This document shows, piece by piece, positions 34,477-43,279 of a stretch of 64,000 nucleotides of DNA. The position numbers and the translations under genes are program-made. The notes beneath the pieces are model-generated. The model was not told the origin of the DNA. It saw only the letters and a program-made list of their open reading frames with translations, and searched no databases. The first letter of the stretch is position 1. The number at the start of each line of letters is the position of its first letter. The stretch is from Flagellimonas pacifica (GTDB lineage: Bacteria; Bacteroidota; Bacteroidia; Flavobacteriales; Flavobacteriaceae). Where the stretch lies: contig NZ_OBEH01000003.1 in NCBI RefSeq assembly GCF_900215465.1, positions 124,001 to 188,000 of the forward strand, written 5' to 3'.

Positions 34477-35046
34477 TTATTTGTCCAACTTTTCAGGAAT
34501 CCACTTGACCTCTTGAGCCTGTAAATCCTTTGACAACTTTCGTGCCAAGACAAATAGGTAATCCGATAATCGATTTACATAGGAGAGTAGTCGTTCAGGT
34601 ACTGGTTCACTTTCATGAAGATAGGAAATCATTCGTTCTGCTCTACGGCAGACCGTTCTGGCAATATGACAGTATGACACGGTAGTATGTCCGCCGGGAA
34701 GAATAAAATGAGTCATTTCAGGTAGTTCTTCGTTCATTTTATCCATTTCCTTTTCAAGAAACTGAATGTCCTCTTCGTTTATTTTTGGGATTTTTAAACG
34801 ATTTTCTTTAGTGGGTTCGGTGGCCAAAATGGCCCCTACGGTAAAAAGCTTGTTTTGAATTAGGGAGAGTGTCTCTTTTGAGCTTGAATCTATTTCTTGG
34901 TCACGCAAAAGCCCCAAAAAAGAGTTCAGCTCATCAATAGTGCCGTAGCTTTCAATACGAATATGGTGTTTGGGAACGCGTTTGCCTGTAAACAGCGCAG
35001 TAGTACCTTTATCACCGGTTTTGGTATAGATTTTCATATTTTTCAA
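34477..35046 (-). CDS. Cob(I)alamin adenosyltransferase, PduO type
   Basis: Transfers the adenosyl group of ATP to cob(I)alamin, giving adenosylcobalamin. The 189-residue protein starts with KIYTKTGDKGTTALFTGKR, the ATP-binding loop of the PduO/MMAB family; ESYGTIDELNSFLGLLRD and CRRAERMISYL are the other conserved blocks. It would supply cofactor to methylmalonyl-CoA mutase, whose guardian MeaB is also in this window. No cobalamin riboswitch is recognisable upstream. It is followed in the same direction by the DUF2795 and secA units, each with its own promoter. Confidence 0.9.
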   Translation of the reverse strand: MKNMKIYTKTGDKGTTALFTGKRVPKHHIRIESYGTIDELNSFLGLLRDQEIDSSSKETLSLIQNKLFTVGAILATEPTKENRLKIPKINEEDIQFLEKEMDKMNEELPEMTHFILPGGHTTVSYCHIARTVCRRAERMISYLHESEPVPERLLSYVNRLSDYLFVLARKLSKDLQAQEVKWIPEKLDK

Positions 35047-35129
35047 TTACCAGTTAGCAATGAACAATGTACAATTGGCAATGTATATAAATGGTTATTG
35101 ATTATTGACCATTGGTAACTGTTCAATTG
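35044..35129. repeat. Degenerate inverted repeat of CAATT/CAGTTA units
   Basis: CAATTACCAGTTAGCAAT at 35044-35061 recurs as an inverted, degenerate copy (CAATTGAACAGTTACCAAT on the minus strand) at 35129-35111, with further CAAT-rich units between. It resembles the AATTA/CAATT-type palindromic intergenic repeats found scattered in many flavobacterial genomes. It lies between the adenosyltransferase and a small membrane protein gene, whose last bases it overlaps. Confidence 0.55.
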
Positions 35130-35281
35130 TTATTGTTGTGTTTTCGTTTCCCTTCCATAAACCTCCTTGATTTTCTACGTTTTGTCCCTCTTTTGTTCTT
35201 AAAGAAAATGGCAAGATAAATAATGCCTAAAACTCCAAGGACGTACCAAATTGTGTAATCGGTTGTTGCTGCACTTTCCAT
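35123..35281 (-). CDS. 52-residue single-pass membrane protein (small ORF)
   Basis: An ATG at 35281 opens a 52-codon frame: a short polar start (MESAATTDYT), one helix IWYVLGVLGIIYLAIFF, then a strongly basic tail (KNKRGTKRRKSRRF...GKRKHNNNN). This hydrophobic-then-basic pattern follows the positive-inside rule and looks like a real microprotein. It lies 16 nt downstream of the methyltransferase-like gene and may share its transcript. I know similar tiny Bacteroidota membrane proteins but no function. Confidence 0.55.
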   Translation of the reverse strand: MESAATTDYTIWYVLGVLGIIYLAIFFKNKRGTKRRKSRRFMEGKRKHNNNN

Positions 35282-35297
35282 ATTTAAAATTACTTTT

Positions 35298-35798
35298 TTA
35301 AATCCGGATGATAAAATGTTCTTTCTCCTGTTCTTTGCGGATGAACAATACTCCGCAGTGGAATAGGTCCATACTTACGGTGATTTTTGGCGATGTGATG
35401 AGTTTTTTCCAAGCTTGATGTTTTTTAGGACTTTGGTAAATGGAATCAATTAAGATCATACTATCATTATGCAGGCGGTCTTGTTTAAGAATTTCTTCAA
35501 CTAAGAGAAGGTTTAACTTTTCAGTGTACAAAACATCAATACTATCCTTTGATTGATTCTGATTTTGAAACATTTTTTTTACCTCTCCATCTAAAGATGG
35601 ACTTCCCAAAACCTTTATACGGTCAAAATTGAAATAATCATTGCTCTTTAGTAATATATTGATGGATTTATTGGAATGTTTTTTTTGTTCGGAATACAAA
35701 CATTTGGTCACGTAATTAAAAACAAAAGGGGAGTGGACCCCATGTTGATTGGTGGACTTTGATAGGAATTTTAGATATGTAATAAACTTGACATGCAT
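35298..35798 (-). CDS. Shrunken SAM-methyltransferase-like protein, SAM core missing
   Basis: A 166-residue protein. The N-terminus (LKFLSKSTNQHGVHSPFVFN, TKCLY) and the C-terminus (HQAWKKLITSPKITVSMDLF, CGVLFIRKEQEKEHFIIRI) are those of a conserved Bacteroidota class I methyltransferase family that is normally about 70 residues longer. The middle, including the G-x-G SAM-binding strand and the acidic ribose loop, is absent or unrecognisable. It is an open frame without frameshifts, so it seems to be a stable, shortened protein and not a fresh pseudogene. A binding role without methyl transfer is possible. Neighbours are a 52-residue membrane protein and an ABC-F ATPase. Confidence 0.6.
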   Translation of the reverse strand: MHVKFITYLKFLSKSTNQHGVHSPFVFNYVTKCLYSEQKKHSNKSINILLKSNDYFNFDRIKVLGSPSLDGEVKKMFQNQNQSKDSIDVLYTEKLNLLLVEEILKQDRLHNDSMILIDSIYQSPKKHQAWKKLITSPKITVSMDLFHCGVLFIRKEQEKEHFIIRI

Positions 35799-35821
35799 CT
35801 CAACTAAACTCGATGGGACAA

Positions 35822-37699
35822 TTACCCTTCCAAAATAGCAGAAAGTTCAAACCACCGTTCCGTTTTTTCCTCTATGGAACTTGAAACTTCCTTAAGCTCA
35901 ATTGAAAGTTGTTTGATTTCATCACCACTTAAATCTGGGGAAGTAAACTTGTTTTGGAGAACCTCTCTTTGCTCTTCCAATTTTTGAATTTCCTTTTCCA
36001 ATCGTTTGTGTTCTTTCTGTTCTGAATAAGATAATTTTCCACCATCATCCTTTTGCTTCCAGTTAGTTTTTTCCGCTTTTTCTGGATTGTTGGTTTTGGC
36101 CTCTCTTTTGGCTATGACCTTACTATTTTCATAGGCCCTGAAATCGGAATAATTGCCTGGGAAATCCTCAATGACCCCATTGCCTCTAAAAACAAACAAA
36201 TGATCCACAATCTTGTCCATAAAATAACGGTCATGAGATACTACAATCAGACATCCGGGAAAATCGAGCAAGAAACTTTCCAGAACGTTCAATGTTACAA
36301 TATCCAGATCGTTGGTAGGTTCATCCAGAATCAGAAAGTTTGGATTTTGAATTAATACCGTACACAAATACAAGCGTTTGCGTTCTCCTCCACTTAGTTT
36401 TTCAACAAAATCGTATTGCTTTTTCCTGTCAAATAGAAAACGTTCCAAAAGTTGTTGCGCCGAAATTTGTTTCCCTTTTTTTAAAGGAATGTAATCTCCA
36501 AATTCCCTGATGACATCAATTACTTTCTGTCCTTCCTTAGCAGTAATTCCTTTTTGGGTGTAGTAGCCAAATTTCAATGTATCACCCACCACCACTTTTC
36601 CACCATCAATGGTCTCATTTTGGGTTAGAATATTCAAAAAAGTAGACTTTCCAGTCCCATTTTGACCAATAATGCCCATGCGTTCACCTTTGGTGAAGTT
36701 ATAATCGAATTTTTCTAAAATGGTTTTATCATCGTAGGATTTGGATACATTATGCAGTTCCAGAATCTTGCTTCCCAAACGTTCCATGTTCAACTCCAAC
36801 TGCACCTGGTGTTCAATCCTCCGTTGATGCGCTTTTTGTTTTATTTCCTTAAAGTCGTCAATACGGGATTTTGATTTGGTGGTTCGCGCCTTGGGTTGTC
36901 TTCGCATCCAGTCCAACTCTTTTTTGAACAAGAGTTTGGATTTGTGCTGTTCTACGGCCTCTCGTTCCATTCGCCCCTCTTTTTCACGCAGGTAATAGGA
37001 ATAGTTTCCCTTGTAACCGTATAAGTGGTTGTTATCCAGTTCTATGATTTCATTGCATACCCGCTCTAGAAAATAACGATCATGGGTCACCATGAACAGG
37101 GTTATATTTTCTTTGGTAAAATAGGCTTCCAACCACTCGATCATTTCAAGATCTAAGTGGTTGGTTGGTTCGTCCAAAATGAGCAAATCTGGTTTTGTCA
37201 ACAGCGCATTGGCCAAAGCTAACCGCTTTTTTTGTCCTCCAGATAGCATGCTCACTTTCAAATCAAGTTGATCTAATTGCAGTTTAAAAAGAATTTGCTT
37301 GTACTGTGTTTCAAAGTCCCATGCATTGTTTCGCTCCATAGCTTCAAAAGCTTTTTGGTAGGCTTCGGCATCATCTGGATTTTGAACGGCTTTTTCGTAG
37401 TTGGCAATTACTTTTAAAATCTCATTGTCTGTGCTAAAAATTGTTTCCTCAATGGTCAAACTTGGATTAAGGCTTGGTTCTTGCTCCAAAAAAGCAATGT
37501 TAATTCCTTTACGGTAGGTTACTTGCCCGGTTTCAGAATTGTCCTTTCCAGAAATAATATTGAGGATGGATGTTTTTCCACTTCCATTTTTGGCAATAAG
37601 CGCAATCTTTTGGTCTTTGTTTATTCCGAAGGAAATATCTGAGAAAAGGACTAACTCTCCGTACGATTTTGAAATGTTCTCTACCGTCAATAAATTCAT
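35822..37699 (-). CDS. ABC-F family ATPase (Uup-like)
   Basis: A 625-residue soluble protein with two ABC domains joined by a linker, the ABC-F layout. Domain 1: GKNGSGKT-like loop (IAKNGSGKTSILN), LSGGQKKRLALANALL and LLILDEPTNHLD. Domain 2: IGQNGTGKSTFLN, LSGGERKRLYLCTVL and LILDEPTNDLD. A C-terminal coiled coil (KRLEKEIQKLEEQREVLQ) and a short linker suggest the Uup class, linked to ribosome function and transposon precision in E. coli. No membrane part is encoded nearby, as expected for this class. Confidence 0.93.
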   Translation of the reverse strand: MNLLTVENISKSYGELVLFSDISFGINKDQKIALIAKNGSGKTSILNIISGKDNSETGQVTYRKGINIAFLEQEPSLNPSLTIEETIFSTDNEILKVIANYEKAVQNPDDAEAYQKAFEAMERNNAWDFETQYKQILFKLQLDQLDLKVSMLSGGQKKRLALANALLTKPDLLILDEPTNHLDLEMIEWLEAYFTKENITLFMVTHDRYFLERVCNEIIELDNNHLYGYKGNYSYYLREKEGRMEREAVEQHKSKLLFKKELDWMRRQPKARTTKSKSRIDDFKEIKQKAHQRRIEHQVQLELNMERLGSKILELHNVSKSYDDKTILEKFDYNFTKGERMGIIGQNGTGKSTFLNILTQNETIDGGKVVVGDTLKFGYYTQKGITAKEGQKVIDVIREFGDYIPLKKGKQISAQQLLERFLFDRKKQYDFVEKLSGGERKRLYLCTVLIQNPNFLILDEPTNDLDIVTLNVLESFLLDFPGCLIVVSHDRYFMDKIVDHLFVFRGNGVIEDFPGNYSDFRAYENSKVIAKREAKTNNPEKAEKTNWKQKDDGGKLSYSEQKEHKRLEKEIQKLEEQREVLQNKFTSPDLSGDEIKQLSIELKEVSSSIEEKTERWFELSAILEG

Positions 37700-37721
37700 T
37701 GGAACAAGTTACGATTACCGA

Positions 37722-38891
37722 TTAGACCTTGGCAAATTTTAGAAGGAAAACATACCGGATGGCCAGAGTCAACATAAATGGAATCACTATTGGTGAAAAA
37801 ATCTGAATTTTTGCAATCCACAGAATAATCAAGATTCCCATTAACCCAAGAGCAAACCACAAGTATTTAGAAAACCACTGGGGTAACTGACTCTGAAAAA
37901 TATAGATGAAAGCAATTGCTAGATTAAAGGGCAATGCCCATAATATGTTGAAGTTTTTAGGAGTGGAAGTATGATCCGTGGCAAACCATAGAAGTAATAG
38001 AAAAGTTCCAATCAATCCAGTGAACAAAAACAAGGAAAAATCCAACCATTTACTTCTACTGCCATGTTTTTTGTCCAAAAATGTGACAATTGCAGTAAAT
38101 AGCAACAATAAGATGAACCAAAAAAGAGGGGATAATGGAAAGAAGCCGTTTTGGATATGCTCGTTGTAATCCAACACTGTACGTTCCCGCTTTAATAATG
38201 GTTTTCCATCTTTAGTGGTATTTCTAATTTGCCGCATGGCATAATAGGGCAAGAACATATGTTCTTGTACCGTAGCTTTTCGGTCCACAACAGAACCAAA
38301 GGCAAGATCTATTCCAAAAGCGGCCCAGCTGTTTATATCCAAATGCTGTCTTACCAATTGCCTAAAAGTATATTGTTTGTCCAAATATGAACTGTCAAAG
38401 ACAATGGCGCCTCCAAATTGTTGTTTTAATATATCTCCTGTGATGCTGGAACAATTGTATAGGAGAGGATCATACAAATAATCCCTATTTTCAGGTAAGT
38501 AATTGTTTTCAAAAAAGACAAGGAGGTCATTCTTTTCAGCTACTGTAAGGTCTAGGATTTGTTCTTTTACCCATCTTTTTTCCAATTCGTATTCAAAAAG
38601 AAAGCGGTCAAAACTTCTTCTGGAAAGTGAATAGATTAATTTCCCCTTTACAAAATTCAAATAGAAGTTAGGACGGTTAAAATCAAAAGTACCGTAGTTA
38701 TAGACCACATCTATGCCCAAAGCAGAATCTTGCACACGAAACGCACTGTGTCCAAAGGCATAATACAGTTCATCACCTGCGGCACAGGTAAGCAAACTTA
38801 TCTGGGATTTTTCGGTAAGTTGAGGTATTTGTGAAAAACTATTAAATACTGCCGAAAAAAATAATACCAATAAGAGGGGCCAATACTTCAT
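37722..38891 (-). CDS. DUF4105 membrane protein, Lnb-type lipoprotein N-acyltransferase candidate
   Basis: A 389-residue protein from the chosen ATG at 38891, which starts a signal peptide (MKYWPLLLVLFFSAVF, cleaved near FSQ). An ATG-like start 39 nt upstream is possible but spoils the signal. The periplasmic DUF4105 domain has YAFGHSAFRV and LYNCSSITGDIL, the conserved His and Cys that could form a thiol active site. Four or five C-terminal membrane helices follow. The family includes Lnb, reported as the Bacteroides lipoprotein N-acyltransferase; orthology here is likely but not proven. It lies 22 nt upstream of the ABC-F gene. Confidence 0.82.
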   Translation of the reverse strand: MKYWPLLLVLFFSAVFNSFSQIPQLTEKSQISLLTCAAGDELYYAFGHSAFRVQDSALGIDVVYNYGTFDFNRPNFYLNFVKGKLIYSLSRRSFDRFLFEYELEKRWVKEQILDLTVAEKNDLLVFFENNYLPENRDYLYDPLLYNCSSITGDILKQQFGGAIVFDSSYLDKQYTFRQLVRQHLDINSWAAFGIDLAFGSVVDRKATVQEHMFLPYYAMRQIRNTTKDGKPLLKRERTVLDYNEHIQNGFFPLSPLFWFILLLLFTAIVTFLDKKHGSRSKWLDFSLFLFTGLIGTFLLLLWFATDHTSTPKNFNILWALPFNLAIAFIYIFQSQLPQWFSKYLWFALGLMGILIILWIAKIQIFSPIVIPFMLTLAIRYVFLLKFAKV

Positions 38892-38994
38892 TTGAAAATT
38901 TATCAGCGCAAATATCAGAATAATTACCACAAGGGAGAAAAGGAAAGATTCAACACTTTGTTTTTTAGCTTATTTTTACGGAAATCTGACTCTA

Positions 38995-39717
38995 ATGAAA
39001 CAATATATCCCCAATTTTATCACTCTGCTTAATCTTTTTAGTGGCTGTATTGCAACTGTTTTTGCAGTCCTAAACCATCTGGAACTTGCGGCACTTTTTG
39101 TTTTTATTGGGATTTTTTTTGATTTCTTGGATGGTTTTGCAGCCAGACTTCTTAATGTTAAGAGTGAAATAGGGGTGCAACTTGATTCTTTGGCGGATAT
39201 GATCACTAGTGGATTGGTTCCTGGAATTGCGATGTTTCAACTGTTACAGATGGCTGAAAGGGGAGGATGGAATCTCGGTTTTTTCGGGCATGAAACAGAA
39301 ATGACCGCTCTTCCGTTTTTTGGATTTATAATTACTTTGGCATCTGCATACCGTTTGGCCAAATTCAATATTGATGAAAACCAGGTTTCCTCTTTTGTTG
39401 GATTACCAACACCTGCAAATGCGCTTTTGATTCTTTCTCTACCCTTGATTTTATTACATCACAACAACGATGTTCTGAGTGGAATAATTCTGAATCAATG
39501 GTTTTTATTGGGATTAACCTTGGTAAGCGCTTTTTTATTGAATTCACGAATAGAACTTTTTGCTTTAAAATTTGATAATTGGAGTTTTAAGGACAATGCG
39601 ATACGGTATTTATTTTTAGTTGGGAGCCTGGTAATGTTGATAACCTTAAGGTTTTTGGCGATTCCCGTAATTGTGCTATTGTATATTCTTCTGTCCTTGA
39701 TCAATAAAAATCCTTGA
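38995..39717 (+). CDS. pssA: CDP-diacylglycerol-serine O-phosphatidyltransferase
   Basis: Makes phosphatidylserine, the precursor of phosphatidylethanolamine, at the inner membrane. A 240-residue CDP-alcohol phosphatidyltransferase with six or more helices. The motif DGFAARLLNVKSEIG...LDSLAD carries the DGxxAR...G...D...D residues that bind Mg2+ and CDP-lipid, followed by SGLVPG. The decarboxylase partner is not in this window. A PH-domain protein follows immediately, with its ATG 3 nt after the stop. Confidence 0.92.
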   Translation: MKQYIPNFITLLNLFSGCIATVFAVLNHLELAALFVFIGIFFDFLDGFAARLLNVKSEIGVQLDSLADMITSGLVPGIAMFQLLQMAERGGWNLGFFGHETEMTALPFFGFIITLASAYRLAKFNIDENQVSSFVGLPTPANALLILSLPLILLHHNNDVLSGIILNQWFLLGLTLVSAFLLNSRIELFALKFDNWSFKDNAIRYLFLVGSLVMLITLRFLAIPVIVLLYILLSLINKNP

Positions 39718-39719
39718 GG

Positions 39720-40160
39720 ATGGATGCTGAATACGTCAGATACAAATCAAAAGTAGATCTTTGGTTGTTCCTATTGATACTGCTGAATTTTCTTGCGGTG
39801 TTCTATTTCTTGAGCAAGGAATGGAGTTGGATAGCGGCTATAATCAATGTTGGGGTAATGGGATCCATTCTTTATTTGCTTTTCAATATTTCCTATGACA
39901 CAAAGGGCGAAGATTTGCTCGTTAACTATGCGGCTTTTTATCAAAAGAGGATTAAAATTTCCGCTATCAATCGCATTAAGGAAACCCGAAGTCCACTGGG
40001 CGCGCCTGCCGCTTCGTTGGACAGACTGGAAATTTGGTACAACACACATTCAAGTATTTTGGTCTCTCCAAAAGATAAGATTGGATTTATTGAACATTTA
40101 AAAGCTCTGTCACCTAAAATAGAGGTGCAAATGAAGAAACAGAAACAAAAAAATGATTAA
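39720..40160 (+). CDS. Membrane-anchored bacterial PH-domain protein
   Basis: A 146-residue protein from the ATG at 39720; a TTG two codons upstream overlaps the pssA stop. Two membrane helices (about 12-35 and 38-55) are followed by a bacterial PH-like domain: [20 protein letters not shown], then [20 protein letters not shown] and [17 protein letters not shown]. The fold is known from YyaB-type proteins with no clear function. Coupling to pssA suggests a membrane role. It shares its stop TTAA with the convergent lptB gene. Confidence 0.78.
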   Translation: MDAEYVRYKSKVDLWLFLLILLNFLAVFYFLSKEWSWIAAIINVGVMGSILYLLFNISYDTKGEDLLVNYAAFYQKRIKISAINRIKETRSPLGAPAASLDRLEIWYNTHSSILVSPKDKIGFIEHLKALSPKIEVQMKKQKQKND

Positions 40161-40897
40161 AAGTCGAGTTTCTTTTTTCGTAGCTCAAAGTTTTGCCCCA
40201 GATATACCTTACGGACCATTTCATCCACAGCCAGTTCCTCTGGAACACCTGCTTTAAGGATTCCTCCTTCAAACATTAAATAAGAGCGTTCTGTAATGGC
40301 CAAGGTTTCCTGTACATTATGGTCAGTAATTAGAATCCCGATATTCTTGTTCTTTAATTGGGCAACAATGCGTTGGATATCTTCTACGGCTACAGGGTCA
40401 ACCCCAGCAAAAGGCTCGTCCAACAAAATAAACTTTGGATCGGTTGCCAAGGCTCGTGCAATTTCTGTTCTACGACGTTCCCCACCGGACAAGAGGTCTC
40501 CACGGTTTTTACGGATATGGCCAAGACCAAATTCATCAATTAGGGATTCCATTTTCATGTGCTGTTCTTTTTTGCTCAGTTTGGTGAGCTGCAACACACT
40601 TAAGATATTTTTTTCAATACTTAGTTTACGAAAAACTGATGCTTCCTGTGCTAAGTAACCAATACCATTTTGAGCTCTTTTGTACATGGGGAAAGTGGTA
40701 ATCTCCATATCATCCAAAAAGATTTTACCGCCATTGGGCTTGATCAAGCCCACAATCATATAAAATGAAGTGGTCTTTCCAGCACCATTTGGACCAAGAA
40801 GTCCCACAATTTCTCCTTGATTGACTTCTAGGGAAATTCCTTTAACAACTTTTCGACCTCGATAGGCCTTCATGATATTTTCAGCTCGTAGCTTCAT
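40157..40897 (-). CDS. lptB: LPS export ABC transporter ATP-binding protein LptB
   Basis: The ATPase that drives LPS extraction from the inner membrane with LptFG. The 246-residue protein has [20 protein letters not shown] (Walker A), the [15 protein letters not shown] signature, [15 protein letters not shown] (Walker B) and the switch His in [10 protein letters not shown]. The DHNV and FAGVDP strings are typical of LptB rather than branched-chain amino-acid transporters. It closes a block with an AhpD-like gene, tatC and kdsD; kdsD makes Kdo precursor for the same LPS. Confidence 0.93.
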   Translation of the reverse strand: MKLRAENIMKAYRGRKVVKGISLEVNQGEIVGLLGPNGAGKTTSFYMIVGLIKPNGGKIFLDDMEITTFPMYKRAQNGIGYLAQEASVFRKLSIEKNILSVLQLTKLSKKEQHMKMESLIDEFGLGHIRKNRGDLLSGGERRRTEIARALATDPKFILLDEPFAGVDPVAVEDIQRIVAQLKNKNIGILITDHNVQETLAITERSYLMFEGGILKAGVPEELAVDEMVRKVYLGQNFELRKKKLDF

Positions 40898-40954
40898 AAG
40901 AATTCGCCAAAACTAAACATATTCTTTTTTTGGTTGATGGTCTTTGGGATTTTT

Positions 40955-41305
40955 TTAAGCATTGTTTTCTTCCAGAGCTTCCCAAAACTCATAAGCTCTG
41001 CGTAAATGGGGAACAACTATGGTGCCTCCCACTAAAGTGGCAATACCCAAGGTTTCCATAACCTCTTCTTTAGTGGCTCCTTCTTTTTTTGAGTTTTCCA
41101 GGTGATATTTTACACAATCGTCACAACGCAGAACCGCAGAGGCAACCAAACCTAGAAGTTCTTTTGTTTTTACATCCAAAGCTCCTGCCATGTATGCATT
41201 GGTATCCAAATTAAAAATACGCTTGATCAATTTGTTGTTCTCGGCCAATAACTTATCATTCATTTTAGAACGATAGGCATTGAACTCCTCTACTTTATTT
41301 GGCAT
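40955..41305 (-). CDS. AhpD-like carboxymuconolactone decarboxylase-family protein
   Basis: A 116-residue alpha-helical protein of the AhpD/CMD fold. LRCDDCVKYHLENSKK carries the CxxC...H redox motif of alkylhydroperoxidases, so a thiol-disulfide or peroxidase role is plausible. There is no signal peptide. Its ATG lies inside the end of tatC (11-nt overlap), a linkage I recall from other flavobacteria, but no functional reason for it is known to me. Confidence 0.85.
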   Translation of the reverse strand: MPNKVEEFNAYRSKMNDKLLAENNKLIKRIFNLDTNAYMAGALDVKTKELLGLVASAVLRCDDCVKYHLENSKKEGATKEEVMETLGIATLVGGTIVVPHLRRAYEFWEALEENNA

Positions 41306-42128
41306 TTTCTTTCTCTTTTTTGGCTTCTCTTTTCACTACAATTTTGGAAATGTATATACTAACTTGATATAAAACCAATACTGGTATGGCCACCACAATC
41401 TGACTGGTTACATCTGGAGGTGTTATAATGGCAGACAGGATTAGGACAATGACCAATGCCATCTTCCTGTATTTTTTTAGGATTTCAGGTGTGACCAATC
41501 CCACCTTGGTCAAGAAATAAATGACGATAGGTAGTTCAAACAATATTCCACATGCGAGTACGGATGCCCTTACCGTTGCGATAAAATTGCTCAAATCAAT
41601 TTCGCTGGTGACCTCTTTGCTTACAGTATAGGTGCCCAGAAAATTGATGGAAAGTGGAGCGACAACGTAGTATCCAAAAAGAACACCCAGAAAAAATAAC
41701 GCAGAGGCTACTAAAATAAATCCTCTAGAGTGTTTTCTTTCATTCTCGTGCAACCCAGGACTTACAAACCGCCACAATTCCCATAAAATGTAAGGAAATC
41801 CAATAATCACTCCAGCCCAAATTGAGGTCCAGATATGAGCGGAAAATAGTCCGGCCATAGTTCTATTTTGAATTGTGAAGGGGAATGAGTCAGCACAAAA
41901 TTCTGAAGTGATACCAAAGAAAGTGGCGATATTACAGAAAAAACGGTAGGTAGGGAAGTCCATTTTTTTTGGGCCGAAAATAACCGTATCAAAAATGAAA
42001 CTTTTCATCATAAATGCAATACAGGCTACAAGCACAATTGCAATTACTGATCGTATTAAATGCCATCTAAGCTCTTCCAAATGGTCCAAAAAGGACATTT
42101 CGTCGGGGTTATTTACTGTTTTTGCCAT
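41295..42128 (-). CDS. tatC: Twin-arginine translocase subunit TatC
   Basis: The receptor for twin-arginine signal peptides in the inner membrane; works with TatA/B to export folded proteins. The 277-residue protein has about six helices. FLDHLEELRWHLIRSVIAI is the N-terminal family motif with the conserved Glu; FVSPGLHENERKHSRGFI is the cytoplasmic loop, and SAIITPPDV sits in the last region. Its start shares one base with the kdsD stop (TAATG). No tatA is in the window. Confidence 0.95.
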   Translation of the reverse strand: MAKTVNNPDEMSFLDHLEELRWHLIRSVIAIVLVACIAFMMKSFIFDTVIFGPKKMDFPTYRFFCNIATFFGITSEFCADSFPFTIQNRTMAGLFSAHIWTSIWAGVIIGFPYILWELWRFVSPGLHENERKHSRGFILVASALFFLGVLFGYYVVAPLSINFLGTYTVSKEVTSEIDLSNFIATVRASVLACGILFELPIVIYFLTKVGLVTPEILKKYRKMALVIVLILSAIITPPDVTSQIVVAIPVLVLYQVSIYISKIVVKREAKKEKENAK

Positions 42129-43093
42129 TACAGGATACCTTCATTTATAAGATTATGGATGTGTACTACTCCTGCATAGGTTTCGTTCTCAAAGGCGAGT
42201 AACTGTGAAATCCCTTTGGATTGTAGTATTTCCAATGCTTTGACCGCCAATGTATCTACATCTACGGATTTTGGATTTGATGTCATGATGTCCCTTGCGG
42301 TCAATTCACCAATATTATCATGTGTGCTTAGCATTCTCCTAATATCACCATCAGTTACCACACCCACAACTTTGTTGTTTTCCAAGACTGCGGTAACTCC
42401 CAACATTTTCTCCGAAATTTCAACAATAACCTCTTTTACACTGGAATTGGCATCAACCTTTGGTTTTTGGTTGTTGGCAACAATATCTGCTACCCGCAAA
42501 TACAATTTTTTACCCAAGGCCCCTCCAGGATGGTATTTGGCAAAATCAGCACTGCTAAAGCCCCTGAGTTCCAAAAGACTTATCGCCAGTGCGTCGCCCA
42601 TGGCCAATTGGGCCGATGTGCTAGTGGTTGGCGCTAAGTTGTTGGGGCAGGCTTCTTTTTCAACATAGGTGTTCAAGACAAAATCTGCTTGTTTGGCCAA
42701 TACAGAATCCATATTGCCGGTAATTCCAATCAATTTGTTTTTTGCAATTCTTATCAGTGGAAGCAAAGCTTTTATTTCAGGAGTATTTCCACTTTTGGAA
42801 ATTAAGACCACAACATCATTTTTCTGGATGGTACCCAAATCACCATGAATGGCATCTGCGGCATGCATAAAAATTGAAGGTGTTCCCGTAGAGTTTAGAG
42901 TTGCTACAATTTTTGAGGCTATAATGGCGCTTTTGCCTACTCCAGAAACCACAACCCTACCTTGTGAGTCCAAAATGTATTGCACTGCATGTGCAAATTG
43001 TTCATCGAGTAGATTGACCAAATTCTGTACGGCCTTGCTCTCGGTTTCAATAGTTCTTTTTGCTATGGATAAAATAGACTTGGTGTCGTTCAA
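42128..43093 (-). CDS. kdsD: Arabinose-5-phosphate isomerase (KpsF/GutQ family)
   Basis: Interconverts ribulose 5-phosphate and arabinose 5-phosphate, the first committed step toward Kdo of the LPS inner core. A 321-residue protein with an N-terminal SIS domain (VVSGVGKSAIIASKIVATLN, VVLISKSGNTPEIKALLP) and a C-terminal pair of CBS domains (ending VHIHNLINEGIL). It starts with TTG. It is coupled to tatC and grouped with lptB, so Kdo supply and LPS export sit in one block. It is divergent from recQ across 186 nt, where I see no clear promoter boxes. Confidence 0.92.
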   Translation of the reverse strand: MNDTKSILSIAKRTIETESKAVQNLVNLLDEQFAHAVQYILDSQGRVVVSGVGKSAIIASKIVATLNSTGTPSIFMHAADAIHGDLGTIQKNDVVVLISKSGNTPEIKALLPLIRIAKNKLIGITGNMDSVLAKQADFVLNTYVEKEACPNNLAPTTSTSAQLAMGDALAISLLELRGFSSADFAKYHPGGALGKKLYLRVADIVANNQKPKVDANSSVKEVIVEISEKMLGVTAVLENNKVVGVVTDGDIRRMLSTHDNIGELTARDIMTSNPKSVDVDTLAVKALEILQSKGISQLLAFENETYAGVVHIHNLINEGIL

Positions 43094-43279
43094 AGTAATA
43101 ATGGGTAATAAACTGATTATCTAATTGTATTCCTAAAAGAATGTCTTATATTTAAGTCTACAAAACTAAACAAACTATCTCTTACTAACGATTTAAGGAA
43201 GATAGAATACTTCTTCTTTATAAATAGACACTCAAAATTATAATTTTTAACAATCTTCAATATAGGTGTATTGATTTAA

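Noticed and set aside
34477..35130. Cobalamin riboswitch before the adenosyltransferase
   Set aside because: The upstream region is a short CAATT-repeat stretch without the conserved B12-box or the needed length.
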